A program made the translations under genes and the position numbers. 64,000 bases of DNA from Moniliophthora roreri (taxonomy: Eukaryota > Basidiomycota > Agaricomycetes > Agaricales > Marasmiaceae): the NCBI GenBank assembly GCA_001466705.2, contig LATX02000233.1, forward strand, positions 372,001 to 436,000, read 5' to 3'. Positions 23,150 to 35,600 of this stretch are shown piece after piece (positions within the stretch are counted from its first letter, which is position 1; each line of letters opens with the position of its first letter). The notes beneath the pieces were generated by a model. It saw only the letters and a list, made by a program, of their open reading frames with translations, was not told where the DNA came from and made no database searches.

Positions 23150-23779
23150 AACACGGAAGGGCCCCATTTCGTGACTCTCGGCAAGGCGGTAGCTGCACTG
23201 GCTGAACCTTCGGCTATGGAACAATGCGCCCTTCTGAATGCTGTATCCCACACTAAGTTGACGGTAAGTGCTAGTAGGCTACTGGCTCATAGAGCATCAG
23301 TACATTATTGGTTGACAAGAAATAGCGTGCTGAGGTGGGAACTTTTGAGCCATTTACCGTATCAGCACCAACATCAGGTGATCTATCTTGGGCACAGCCA
23401 CCGAGAATTAAGTCAACGGATCTATTGGTAAGCTGAATTTCAAAAGGCGTCGTCAATCACCTAGTCGGTATCCAGGCTAACTCGTCGACGATCTTCGAGG
23501 ACCAAACACGATCTTTGCCTCAGCAATGAATTATTTTTTTTTTTTTTCATTCTACCACAAGAAAGACTCGCAGAATCTTCAAGAATTCTCTGCCAAGTCA
23601 ACATTTTCAATGCAGTCCAGCCAGCCTAGCGTTTGTCGTTCCCGGTCACTTGCGTGCACTCTCGTATGTCACCATGCCTTTTTCTGATCGCTTCTACCGA
23701 GTGTTTGCGATCCGTTTGGAGCTAGTTCCGCTGGATGAAACAAGAGGCCTAAAGACAGGATTACCCGGATCGACAATGA
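23150..23779. other. Intergenic region upstream of the FAD oxidase
   Basis: No supported gene. A run of 14 T is present at about 23534-23547. The rest is probably promoter for the downstream secreted oxidase. Confidence 0.4.
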
Positions 23780-23786
23780 TATAAAA
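23780..23786 (+). promoter_or_regulatory. TATA box of the FAD-linked oxidase gene
   Basis: TATAAAA stands 52 bases before the ATG at 23832, a normal distance. Few other genes in the window have such a clear box, which suggests regulated expression of this secreted enzyme. Confidence 0.5.
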
Positions 23787-23831
23787 AAACCTACCTTCTC
23801 AACATCGGTCCAACTACCTAATACCTACTCA

Positions 23832-25845
23832 ATGGTACCACACAGATTACGCTTCCCTGCACTTCTCGCATGCCTTGAAGCACTCTTGTTTTCGTGCGCA
23901 ATCTCCCATCCTACCGAATTCAAGCCTCGCTCCGCGGCCTGTTCCCAAATCGAAGGTGTAATTTCATCAAACTCAGGCGTATACTATAAGGGTGACATCA
24001 CGCCTTTTTATACTGAGCGTGAATGGTTAATGATTCCCAGGACAGAAACTGTATCAGAAGGGCATACGCCATTATACGTCGTCTAGTGAGCAAGAGGCAG
24101 AGTGTGTCGTTGAGCCTGGCACCGTGAAGGATCTTGGAGCCATTATGAGTTATTCTAGCAAATTTTCCCTTATCGTTGCCATATCTACTCAAGTTATGCC
24201 GACCTTCAGATTAAAGTGATAGGCTCTACTCGGTCACCATTCGCAGTATGTGACGAGCAATGTCATTGAACCTGCCTCTTTATTCAAGCTGTCGTTTTCA
24301 GGTCAAATGCGGCGGGCACACCGGAAACGGGGGATGGTCATCAACAACTGGCGTTCATATCTCGTTGTATCGATTCTCCGGAGTCACTTACGATGCTTCT
24401 ACGCAAACAGCTGCATTTGGTTCGGGACTGGTTTGGGACGACGTTTATGCTGGCCTCGCTCCTTACAATGTGAGCGTCGCCGGAGGTCGTGTTTCTGGTG
24501 TAGGCGTGGGTGGTTTCGCTTTAGGTGGAGGTAAGGAACACAGCTGAACTCCTGGCCCTCTCTCACTCCCCACAGGGTACTCATGGTACACAAACCAACA
24601 CGGCATGACCATCGACAACATCATCGCTTATGACCTTGTCAAACCTGATGGCTCTTTTGCACATGTCACGGAGGAGTCAGATCCCGAACTCTTCTTCGCT
24701 TTGAAGGTATGTCGATAAGTCCCCAAGTTCTTTCAATTATGCTGATCTTCTTTTCCCTAGGGTGGTGGAAATAACTTTGTATGCGCGGTTTAATGAATTC
24801 CTTCTGCTTGCCAACTCTAGCTGTCATTGTAGGGCATCGTTACTCGTTTCGTTATGAAGGCTTTCCCCGTTGGCGAGGTTTGGGTATGTCCTGATACCTC
24901 TTTCGAACTCGATGAAAACTTACAAGTTTCATAGGGTGGCGTTATGGTCAGTATGGGCAAGGACGCTATGCGAGACCTAGCAGCAGCCACTTCCAAATTC
25001 GCGGCTCAAGTCACCGACCCCAAAGCTGCAATAATCACTACTTTCGGTTACCTCCTTGCTCAGGTGAGACCGCTGCCTTCAACCTGTCACATACTGACAC
25101 CTCAAACTAGCCTGTAGTCACTACACTCTTGTTCTATGACGGCCCAACGCCGCCTGATGGTATTTTCAATGATTTCCTGGCAGTCTCCGCTATGGAAAGG
25201 GATATCAAGACAAGAGACTTTTTGTCGCTAGTCCTGGCCTCCCCTGCGAATGCCACAGCCGGCACTCGGTAGGCGTCGATTTACTCGTTCAAAGTTACTG
25301 TATTTATCTGATAATTGACGTCAGGGGTACTTTCGACACCTTATCGTTCCAAGAAATCACCCCCGGAATCTTGGACGCAATCATGAAGGAAGCCGAGGTA
25401 GGTGCATCTCTCCGCCTCAGTGTAATTGTAACTGATGACTCATCAGCATTGGGGCAAAGAGCTTTTATCCAAAAGTGGTGTATTCATGGCATATGCCGTG
25501 GAGCCCTTCCTCGAGAATATCCTGACCAAAGGCACATATACCACTGCATACCCAGCGTCACGCTCCATGAGGTTCTTACCTTCAGACGTCTACTTCACGT
25601 GGACCCTCGAATCCTGGGACGACGACTTGAAAGCTGCCATCAAGAAGACCACTGCAAACCTCGTTGACGCCGCGGTTGCTGACGGTCAGGCTGGTGTGGC
25701 TACTGCTCCCCTCTACTCGAATTATGCTATCTCAGACGTGCCGCTGGAAAGGCTGTATGGCGATAATCTCGATAAATTGAGCGCTATTAGGGCACGGGTA
25801 GATCCGTCTAATGTTATGGGCTTGACGGGTGGCTTTAGGTTTTAG
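23832..25845 (+). CDS. Secreted FAD-linked oxidase of the berberine-bridge/6-hydroxynicotine oxidase type
   Basis: An N-terminal signal peptide (hydrophobic core ALLACLEALLFSCAI) precedes the mature protein. At least nine exons were followed in frame. The PCMH-type FAD domain contains HYTSSSEQEAECVVEPG, then STRSPFAVKCGGHTGNGG, where the histidine is the usual flavin attachment site, then GGRVSGVGVGGFALGGG and GGGNNFGIVTRF. The C-terminal part ends GDNLDKLSAIRARVDPSNVM, the BBE tail found in this family. The cysteine that gives a second flavin bond in berberine bridge enzyme is a valine here (GRVSGVG), so attachment through histidine alone is expected. Typical substrates are oligosaccharides, alcohols or aromatic compounds, and the real one is unknown. 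Confidence 0.88.
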
Positions 25846-25980
25846 ATGGTGATCACGGATTTCTAGGTGTCAGTGACTTATCGATACCCATGATTATTTG
25901 GACGTGACACGGTCATGATACCTGAAATAATAACAGACTCCCTATTATTTACATGGCTTGTACTGTGTGCCCTAGCCAAA

Positions 25981-27279
25981 TCACGACAAGATTTCCGCGA
26001 GTACAGCCATGGTTTCCTGAGGATAGTCCCAATGCATCTGTACAGAAATTCAGTGGAAATGTTATAGTCCATGTCCGATCACTCACAAAATGATTAAAGC
26101 CCTTCATCAACCTAAACTCTACAAAATCCTTAGAGGTATTCCTAATTCGCTTCTCCTTCTCGTTGTCGTCCCAGACTCGCCAAAGTCCTGCTGCGACGAT
26201 GGACACGGTCTTGTCTCCGATGATATCCACAACCTTCATGTTTAGGAGCAGCTTCTCGCGGAACTCTTCACTAAAACACGCCTTGTAATAATTGACGTGA
26301 TGCGCATCGATCCATAGAGCGGCTTGTCTCGACACACCGAGATCCGCTCGAGGTACTGGTCGTGGTGGTAAGAGGACAATCTCGGACATATCTTCCTCTG
26401 ACATGCTGTAGATACTCGGGGTGTGGGTTTGACCGTCCGATGGTAACGCAGGCGCGACGTGTTCAAGCTTGGCTGGGTCCCGCACTTGTTTCTGCGGATC
26501 CAAGGAAATAGCATCAGGGCTATGCGTGTAGTAGGCTGTTACGAGCATGGCCATAAGCCGTGCGGCGGATGAAGGCGTAATACCAGGGGCGTCTCTTGTA
26601 GGAACCCAGCTACCCGGCAGAGGTTTCATCCCCAGAGGCACTAACGCGGGTTCTGACAGGTTATGATTTCTCAGTGACTTGAATGCGAAAGAGTTGACAT
26701 GATACTTACCAAGCAAAATGAGAGTTCTGAGGTATGCGCTGAACCGCTTCCTTGTGGCTTCCGGGGCAGAGCTGATACTAGCGATAGCAGAGAAAGTTGT
26801 AGCATTTCCGAGGGACCATCCTAAAAGCGCTACCCCGCCTGATTTGCTCCCATTGACCTCTGATATGGGAGGTAGATCGTGCTTTTGGATGAACACGTTC
26901 ATAAATGTCATCAACTCGAGACCTCTGGCACGAATAAACTCTTCCCGCCGTCCATTCTGTTCTGCGCTATCGGAATTATCTGAGAAAACCTCAAGCTCCT
27001 CTTCAGTGAGGGCAGTAGAGCCTGGGTAGTCTCGCCGATTGATAGCTACGAGGCGAATATTGGACTCGGCGCAGAGAGGGAGAAGTTTCTTGAATACAGC
27101 TGTGGGAACGAATGCGTTCACATATAATCGAGTAGACATCTACAGACAGGAGACTTACAAGCGCTGAACAGAAGTCCATGCACAGCGAATATGGTGGTAT
27201 AATTGTGAGATTGAGGAGGACCGCTATCCAGGAAGGAAAGGTGCACGCTGGCCTTTTCATCGACCGAAAGCGACTGCAT
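25981..27279 (-). CDS. Alpha/beta hydrolase-fold protein
   Basis: Four or more exons. The N-terminal strand region reads YTTIFAVHGLLFSA (oxyanion area), then LPLCAESNIRLVAINRRDYP. The nucleophile elbow is VALLGWSLGNATTFS with G-W-S-L-G. The late histidine is in MKGFNHFMHWDYP, which appears only after the last intron is removed, and the protein ends ETMAVLAEILS. Between them is a long, Pro/Ser-rich cap with charged patches. No signal peptide was seen. Esterase, epoxide hydrolase or lipase activity is possible. The start was placed at 27279. An upstream exon is possible because the frame remains open to 27300 and similar proteins often have extra N-terminal residues. Confidence 0.75.
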
Positions 27280-27608
27280 TGTACAAAGTTCCTTAATCAA
27301 ATCAGATAGTTCTCTTTATATTACTGAAGGAGGAGCTTACTCTGTGGGGTTATGATGTCGTAGAATCCAAACTAATGGCCGTGGGGAATACAGATTATTG
27401 TTCTTTAGTATCTCCCGAGCAGCTGATCTCCGGAGGTTTCGCGATACATAGCCGATGAGTTCACAGGCGAAGAAAAGGAAGAGGGGTGCAATCAAAGGTG
27501 AAATTTGAAACCTGGCAGTGGTTGTGGTAAGCTGAAAAAGGCGTCAAGCGCATCCGAAATGCTGCAGCCGGCGGACGGTCATCATCATCTTTCCCACCAA
27601 CTGCCTTT
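27280..27608. promoter_or_regulatory. Divergent intergenic region, hydrolase/CLC channel
   Basis: About 330 bases between opposite starts. I see no clear TATA box. Part of it may be an unannotated 5' exon of the hydrolase gene. Confidence 0.35.
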
Positions 27609-30600
27609 ATGTCTGGTTATCGACCTCCCAGCTCTCCAGAGCTCAATGGGGGAGCAGAAATCTATGAGCTAGGGGAGGACGGAAATCTCTTACATCAACC
27701 TCATACCTCGCCGTTCACTAAAAGATACTATCCCGATGGTAGCTCAATCGACTGGTTATACGAAGATGCCAAAGAACGCGAAATATTACAAGCCCAGAAG
27801 TCACACCGAGGTGCTCGCGGAATTCTAGTACCTTGGCTCGACTCTGTTCGGATGTGGGTGGTGATAGTCGGGACAGGAATAGGGATTGGGCTCGCTGGGG
27901 CGTGGTTGGACGTTTTAGTTAAATGGTGCGTTTCAAAGCCCTTCTTGACGCGTTCGCAAGCACATGTTTTCTGTTTAAGGCTAGCAGATCTTCGTGAAGG
28001 GCGATGTACGGTTGGGTTCTTCTACAACCAGGTCACTTGTTGTAGTGGTTTCGATGGTATGTCTTTCAACCACGGGTATCCTTGAACTTGTTCAATGTAA
28101 TGGTTCTTGGATAGCTGGCGAATATTGTGCAGTCTGGAAGCCCTGGAGTGAATACCTCAATGTGAAGTACATATTCGCGGCGTCGCTACTTCAAATCGCA
28201 ATATATGTTTCGTTAGCGGTGCGTGTGGCCGGGATGCACTTGGTTGCCTTGGTATTCAAGAGCTTCAAAAGATAGCTTTCGCAGGAAGTGCCGCCATATT
28301 GGTGACAACATACGCGCCCTAGTACGTGCACTGTGTATGTCGTAGGTGCTGGAAATTCTAACGTCCTCAATATTTTTGATACTTGATTCCAAAAAAAAGT
28401 GCATTTCATACCGGAAGTAAGTTCCTCCCAGTTTATCCCTTGCAGGTGATTCATTTGCCTCTATAGTTCCAGAAATCAAGGCCGTAAGTTTGACGACTCA
28501 GACCACACGGTCGTCCAATACTGAACAGGTTCTACCAGATTTTGCGGGGATATGTTTTGGAAGCCTTTCTTACACCGTGGACACTACTTATCAAAGCACT
28601 CGGTCTAGCACTCGCCGTAGCTTCTGGGTTATCTTTGGGCAAAGAAGTGAGCTTTTCGTTCCAAGTAGCCAGCAAACCATTGATTCACCAAATACCAGGG
28701 GCCTCTTGTTCACGTTGCCTGCTGCCTAGCCTCACTGCTTCTACGCTTCTTCAAGGATCTACAGAATAGAGAAGGTAGTTTAACTGCCGTGTGCTCACCT
28801 TCTGCTGTCTCACTCGCGCCAGGTCAGAAGCGCAGATTATTAGCTGCATCAGCTGCAGCTGGAATTTCTGTGGCTTTCGGTAGTCCTTTAGGTGGTGTCT
28901 TATTCTGTCTGGAAGGTAAGACAAAGAATACTCTTGGTTCCAGTGATGTATACGCATTTTACAGAGCTCGACGCTTTTGCCAACGAATCGGAAATCATGT
29001 GGAGGGGTTTTGTTGCCTCTGCAATTGCCGCTGTGGCATTGCAGTACGTAGATCCCTTTCAAACCGCGAAGCTGGTTCTGTTTCAGGTGCATGCTCCTTA
29101 AGTTCGATTGCGATCTGCTCGTTATTAATGGATTGGCAGGTTACGGAAGGGGGTGATACCTGGAGGGCTTTTGAGTTGGTTCGTACGAGCTCACCATCAT
29201 CACTCGGGTATTTCTGATGCATAATAGATACCATGGATGTCACTGGGTGTCATTGGGGTAAGAGTACTCACGGTGCAGACCGAGATGACTTCTAACATAC
29301 TTTTTTTTGCTCAGGGTGTTCTTGGCTCCCTCCTGATCAAACTCAACGTTGAAGTCGCGATTTACAGACGAAACAGTGTTCTCAATGATTGGCCAGTTCT
29401 GGAGGTTGTTGGCGCGAGCGCCGTCACTGCTGCCATAAGTTATCTAGTGGTTTTCACTCGGTATGTTCGTTGGTTTACCTCGAGCAGCCTGATGTTGAAC
29501 CTACTGTTAGGGTGCAGTCTTCGGAGCTAGTGGCTAATCTGTTTCAGGAGTGTGATTCATCCAGACGCGATTATCACGGACTGTGCAAGTAAGTCGTTTG
29601 CGGATTCTCACTTCTAATCATTGTCTGATCTGACTGTCCATGAAGTCCTACTGCAATACGAGAAAATGTTTTCCTTCTGCTGATAACAGTTGCTCTAAAG
29701 CTTGCATTTACTGCTTGGACATTTGGAATGATGGTTGGCTCTTGAACTTATTCATTCTTTGTATGCCTGCTTAGCCATGCTACCCAGATCCCTGCTGGTA
29801 TATTCTTACCAACCATCACTATTGGTGCTTGCCTTGGCCGTGCTGTTGGAATCGTTACGTGGGTGCAATGCTCGACCCTCTCGATTTCCTCTGAACTTCG
29901 CCTCGTAACAGGCAGAGTGTGCAGTCCAACCATGCGACCGCCTGGTTGTTTCAGGCTTGTCCTCCGGATCCCACTGTGCGTTGCGTCTCCCCGGGTTTCT
30001 ACGCAGTAATCGGAGCGTCAGCCATGCTCGCAGGTGTCACTCGCATGACTAGTACGTTCTCATTTACCGTCATATGTAGCTTTGCCTGACAATTTTGCTA
30101 GTTTCTTTGGTGGTTATTATGTTTGAGGTGAGATTGACCAAGACTCTATGTCCAAAAGCTAATATAGAACTTCTTTCACAGCTAACAGGAGCCCTCTCGC
30201 ATGTCCTGCCTATTATGATTAGTGTAATGACCGCAAAGTGGGTTGGGGACGCACTTGGAAAAGATGGAATTTACTCTGTGTGGATCGCGATGAGAAAATA
30301 CCCTTGGATGCCACCAGACGATTATCATGATAAAGGGGAGACCGCTACTGGAATTATGCGGCCAGCTGAAAAATTGGTTGTGATTGAGGATGGTAAAAGC
30401 ACCCTGGAGGATCTCGGTGTGTTTGTGAATGTCATCGACAATGATATTGGAGAACTAACTGCAAGCGGCAAGGTCATCTTCTCAAGTCGCATGGGTATCG
30501 CGGCTTTCCTGTTGTTGATCATCAAAATCTTTTGCTCGGATACGTTACAAGAGATACCATTGAGGCATCTATCAGTATGTTAATGTTTCTTCTGTAAATG

Positions 30601-30950
30601 CAGGAGCTAACCTTGTGCAGATCATCAGCATGAAGGAGCAAAGAACCAGAAATGCTTTTTTTCTTCCAAGGACCATGCCTCTGCAAGTGATTACATCGAT
30701 CTATCAGGCTGCCTTGAGAAGTCAGTACTGCATCTACGCAAGGAGGTACCGCGAGAATTAGTTGTCCGAATCTTCCAAAGAATGGTAAGTGTTAGTGATA
30801 CGAACAGATTGAGTAGTGTCAACCTTTCCGTTGCAGAACGTTCGGCAAATTCTTTTTACGAGAAGTGGAAACTTGGTTGGAATGATTACCAGGAGCGATG
30901 TGGTAGCTCTACTGACGAACCATTTCCCCCATACTGGAGCACTCTCGTAG
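27609..30950 (+). CDS. CLC-family chloride channel/transporter
   Basis: A polytopic membrane protein of roughly 800 residues in many small exons. The N-terminal [15 protein letters not shown] is followed by a first helix ([16 protein letters not shown]), then DLREGRC and [10 protein letters not shown]. The selectivity motif reads HTGIPEIKAILRG. The gating-glutamate motif [12 protein letters not shown] is restored by removing a 50-nt intron near 28650. [32 protein letters not shown] and [20 protein letters not shown] follow. The C-terminus has two CBS domains, the second ending [15 protein letters not shown]. No unresolved frame break was found after splicing, so the gene appears functional. 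The likely site is the Golgi/vacuole system as for yeast Gef1, which is inference from the family. Confidence 0.9.
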
Positions 30951-31146
30951 AAACATACTACAGTTGTATTTATATTTATTAGAGCATACTCAGAGGATTC
31001 CAAATCGACTTGTGGCAAGTGCAGTGGCAGGTATGGAAGCCAATGCCGTTGAGCCGCCTTTGGTTGCCACGGTTATGATCGTGGAAGGGCACGCGTGTCA
31101 ACGATCTCCTTTTTACTTTTACAACCGTGGACAGCCTCTTTTACCA

Positions 31147-32472
31147 ATGCCTCATGATAACTCGGACGTATATGGCTCAGATCAATACCTCTCGCCATCT
31201 ACGTCTGCACCGAGAAAATCCCCGTCACGAAATAATCTAAATAGCAGGCGATCCAGCACCTCCTTACGTGGCTCTTCCAGTTTGGCTCATTCCATGGACG
31301 AGGAGGCAGGGAATGGGAGGTTCTCTTTGGCACACGAGCTGGCGGTAGCTTTGATGCCTGAACCGAGTGCGGGCTCGAAGCTTTTGGCGGAGGAATTTGG
31401 CATCGAGTATGATGAAGGAGCCGAAGGAATTGACGAGGATGTTCATCATGAACCGCGTGTAGAGGGTATAGCACCGTCTTTTGCAGACGAGTTGGGCAGG
31501 GGAGCCTCCTTCGATGGTCCGCCAGAACACCAACAGGAGCCACAAGACTATGACCCTGTTTTTGCGAGCCCATCAAAACCGAAGAAACTCAAAAGACCTG
31601 AGCAGGATCCCATGGGAGTCCTTGCTCAGGATCTGGATTCTACAGACAAATTTCTCTCTCATTTACGACATATCGATGCAGAACCTGGTTCGTCAGTATC
31701 GCAGCAGCCAGCTCTGGAGAAGATTGCATCTAATGTCATTCGACGCATAAACGAAACTGCTAGAGACAGGGAGGGCCAAGTGCGGGAGCTGTTAGAGTAT
31801 GAGAGGGAGTTTAGAAAAATTTCTGCCGAAGTTGGCGGAAATGAGGTGTTGGGACAGCTGGAAGAGTTGGCGGCGATGAACGAGGTATTAGAGGATGAGG
31901 AACCAGTGGTCTCACGCTCTAGTGCTCATCTTGATATGGCTGATGAAGAAGATCGTAACGACCGATCGCATGATTGGAATTCAGACCCTCACAGTCACTT
32001 TCACGATGAGGAGGACGAAGATGTAACTGATGCAGAACCTACTCCCGTCAAAGTCTCTTTCGATCCGCCACCCCCGCTCAAAGGTCCACTAACCCCGGCA
32101 TCAACGATACCACAACTCGCACACCTTCGTACATTCACGACTTCCCTTGTTACTTCTCTCTCGACACTTTCCGAGCATGCTCAGGTTAATGGCGCAGCTA
32201 CGACTGAAGCAGGCAGGAAGATTCGTGCTCTCAAGAATAAGTTGGGGACATGGCGGACAGATTGGGATAGCGCTGAACGCAGCAGGATAAGGATCGAACG
32301 ATGGGAAGCTGGGATCATAGACGCGACGGATAGTTTGGATCCTTCACCAGTGCATACCCCTTCCATCAACAAGAGGATCGACGGGAGGCAGATTGTTCAG
32401 GAACATCTGCAAGCATTCGAACGCGCTCTAGCCGATGCAGGAATGAAGACGCAAGCCATAATGGCTTCGTAA
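31147..32472 (+). CDS. Uncharacterised coiled-coil/disordered protein
   Basis: A single open exon of 441 codons from MPHDNSDVYGSDQYLSP. I do not recognise it. The first 100 residues are Ser/Arg-rich and disordered. The middle is acidic with patches such as FGIEYDEGAEGIDED. Residues about 185-255 are helical (ASNVIRRINETARDREGQ, then ELLEYEREFRKIS). A second helical block near residues 320-400 (LAHLRTFTTSLVTSLSTL) is followed by basic residues and a conserved-looking end. The frame stays open upstream to 30964, but the composition there changes and the CLC stop lies at 30950. No signal peptide or membrane span. The long uninterrupted frame supports a real gene. Confidence 0.6.
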   Translation: MPHDNSDVYGSDQYLSPSTSAPRKSPSRNNLNSRRSSTSLRGSSSLAHSMDEEAGNGRFSLAHELAVALMPEPSAGSKLLAEEFGIEYDEGAEGIDEDVHHEPRVEGIAPSFADELGRGASFDGPPEHQQEPQDYDPVFASPSKPKKLKRPEQDPMGVLAQDLDSTDKFLSHLRHIDAEPGSSVSQQPALEKIASNVIRRINETARDREGQVRELLEYEREFRKISAEVGGNEVLGQLEELAAMNEVLEDEEPVVSRSSAHLDMADEEDRNDRSHDWNSDPHSHFHDEEDEDVTDAEPTPVKVSFDPPPPLKGPLTPASTIPQLAHLRTFTTSLVTSLSTLSEHAQVNGAATTEAGRKIRALKNKLGTWRTDWDSAERSRIRIERWEAGIIDATDSLDPSPVHTPSINKRIDGRQIVQEHLQAFERALADAGMKTQAIMAS

Positions 32473-32633
32473 TGTCTTGGATAACAACACTGATATCTAA
32501 TCTACAGCTATATGGAAGAGAGCAGTATTCTATCGCTATCACTTTACAACTCTACATTACATTCAGGCCATTATACACTTTTCTCTCGACTCTCAATCAT
32601 CGCTAGAAAGATTAGATACCCCTTTGCTTTCAG

Positions 32634-35600
32634 TCAACCATTGAATTTGAACCTGTAATGAAACGTCCGTAAGTGTTGTTCTATCAGCAGTTGAAATCCA
32701 TACCAATTAGTCCTGAAGCGTGGATGAGCACAATCAGGAAAGACTCCGAACGAATCACAAGCGCACCTTGCAACCACTGCTTCCTTACGAACTGCTCGCT
32801 TGGGATCGTCGAGAGCGGCTGCCAGTTCTCTGATGACTATGGCCTTGTATGGGTGTAGTATGTCGTATCGTACGACAGTGGGTAGTGTACCCAACAGCTT
32901 CAGGGCAGAGATTCTGACATTCTGGGAGGCAGAGCAAAAGGTTAAACAGGAGCATGACTTTTGACAGGACATGCTTACCGCTGAAGACATTCCCGACGTC
33001 CGACTATTTTTCAACATGGTGGACACGAGGGAGGTTGCATGTTCGGATATTGCACCTTTGTCTGCAGACCCGTCTTCGCAGATCGCTAGCAGTGTATTAA
33101 TCACTTTGTGGCGAATACTAAGTTCCGGTAGTTCCAGTCCCCGAATGAGGAGGGGTAGAAGCTGACCGTGTGATGGTCGAGTTGTCATTCAAGCATAAGA
33201 AGAGCAAGACTCACGGAGGGCAGTTCACCAGCGTACAAGGCCTTAGGTACCTGACTGATCAACGAACTCAGAGCTATAAGGTGTCCTATTTGTGTTTGGG
33301 CGTCTGCACTTCGTCAGCGAGCAGGCAAGGATGGGGATGGCCAACACTTGCCAGTCGGGTCCCCTGCACCGTTTATTAGTCGAGGAAGTACACTGTTGAC
33401 GTATCGTTGGGTGTGGAGGAGCTACAACGTACTGTCAGTGCTCAGACCCCCACCATAAGAAAAGTCGGTATTGCCTTGACTACAGCATGGTTCCGCTTCG
33501 TCAAGACATCATCTGTGCTGACAACATCTCCGAACACTTTGGCTGCGTGCATGCTCATCATTTGCTCGCCGAACAGTACGAACAACCGATCGATGAATTG
33601 ACCCAGGAGTGGATGTGCCCTCACTAGCAGGCCTTTCGATATCTAATAACGGTTTATCAATCAGACGAACTTGATCATAAGGAAACTCAAGACCTACCCA
33701 ACTCCAAGCTTTGAGATGATGTTGCCGCGCTAAAACTTCCACGCTAGCGTTGGCAATAATTTCTGGCCAGAGACGCTCAAGAGCGCCAGAGAAGAACTCG
33801 CTCGCATCTATCGGCAGCTTCAGAACACTGAGAATGTCGTGGGTAAACGCGACGTGCCTTCACAACATTTATTACTGATAGTTGTGATCATTTTCCAGGC
33901 AGCCTCCCGCTGCATATCGCTGTCTGCTTTGGAAAGACTCCACCGCAACATGTCGTTCAAGTATACGTTCAAATCTGGCACAGGAGTCTTGATCTGTAGC
34001 TTGAAGATTAGACCATATTAGAAGCGTTTATCGGAAGACGTGCCTCCTTGTGCAGTGCTATTGAGGCGGAAGACAAAAGAACAACAAGATTGCGTTGTAC
34101 GCTTGGTGCCAGGTCCTGCAGAAGACCAAAGGTCAATCATGCGTAAAACAGAATATAAACAGCGACCACATCAAACGGGCGGAAAACCAAGTCGTCCGAG
34201 ATAGCTTGCTGGCCAGATGCTATTTCTTTCACTCTCCCATTGTAATAAGCACCAAATAGATCTTGAACGTATGACTCTTGCCTCCTACGAGGGTATAGTC
34301 AAAATTTTGTGACCATCGCAGAAAAATAACTTACGCGAGGGGTAGCGATTGGATTATGGACGTTATAATTCGTCCTCCAGCAATAATCAATCGCGGATCT
34401 ATCCCGACCATGTATCTTCCATCAGAAGTCATTGCGGAGTAGACAAAAATATTGAAAAGTCGAGGGACGAGGCTGTCAATAAATTTTGGAATATCGTGGT
34501 GACCTTCATCGATTTTAGCCAACAGCACTTTATGAATAGTAAGGAGGATTGAGTGACCATAAGCCGCATCGGGCTCGAGGTCGGCTTCAGTTGCATCACT
34601 CCGGCTATGGGGGAAGCACAGAAGGTCCAACCTAGTCGTCAAGCGAATGACTAGGATTTCGAAGAGTTCGGGTTGGCGACATAATGTAGTAAGAGCCGAG
34701 AGTGCCTTCCAATACTTGACCCTGTTCTTGACATCGTCTTTGGAGGGTGCACGGTCCGGGAGGGCACTGAATAACTGGGGGAGAGTTTGATCCCTGACGT
34801 GACTAGGAGCTTGCATCGAGATCGCCGCCAATAACTTCAATGCGGCAGAGCTAACGGAGTATATCAGTGGCGGGACAATTTGTGAGGAATAAAGATACCT
34901 TGTGTCTTCATCGTCTTCATCAGTTTCTTCGGCTAATACTTCGTTTACACAGTGGACGATAAATCCAAGTTCCTCCTCCGTGAGCAGATACTTCGTTGAT
35001 ACAAGCCCTAGTAGGCAAGCAATTGCAGGGTCGCGACAAGAAGCAACCTTCAGGCCTGACGCCAACACAGACAAAAGTTCGTCTTTGAACGGGGATAAGG
35101 CTGCTTCCACGCCTTCGGCGTCAGAAGAGCCGTCTTCCGGGACTTGTTTCAAGGCATCGCGAGAAGCGGCTATAACATCGGATAATAGCAGTAGAATCGA
35201 TGGTCGTGAAGAAACCTCGTCTGGATTGATGAACAGCTTTAGCAAGTGCGGAACTAATTGAGAGGCCGTGTAGCGGCATATCGAAGCTAGTATGAGAATG
35301 GTGAGACCTGTGAAAGTATGGACAGAGATGAAACACACGTGTAGTGGACAAGAAAGCACAGAGAATTTTGATTGCAGGCTTTGCCTGGCTCTTTTCTGGC
35401 TCATGTAAAATGTGAAGACACTCTTCGCAGGCGTCTCGAGCTAGACCTTCAATGCTCTCGTCCCCATTGATGGCTTGATTGTCCGCGTATATGGTCTTGA
35501 CGAGGTCCCGGATCGTTTGCAGGGCCTGTGATTCGACATCTATGCCATTGGAGATGCTCATGGGCTGAAACACCTGCAGGAAACGCAGTTACAGGTGCTC

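Noticed and set aside
22994..23431. 145-codon open frame across the inverted MED4-leader copy
   Set aside because: Part of it is copied non-coding leader read in a frame unrelated to MED4. No domain or splice support.
23534..23547. Run of 14 T as a sign of a retrotransposed copy
   Set aside because: No target-site duplication, reverse transcriptase or intron-less gene copy is next to it.
5466..27279. Secondary-metabolite cluster from P450, FAD oxidase, hydrolase and oxidoreductase
   Set aside because: The genes are separated by many housekeeping genes, no backbone enzyme is present and the P450 is broken.
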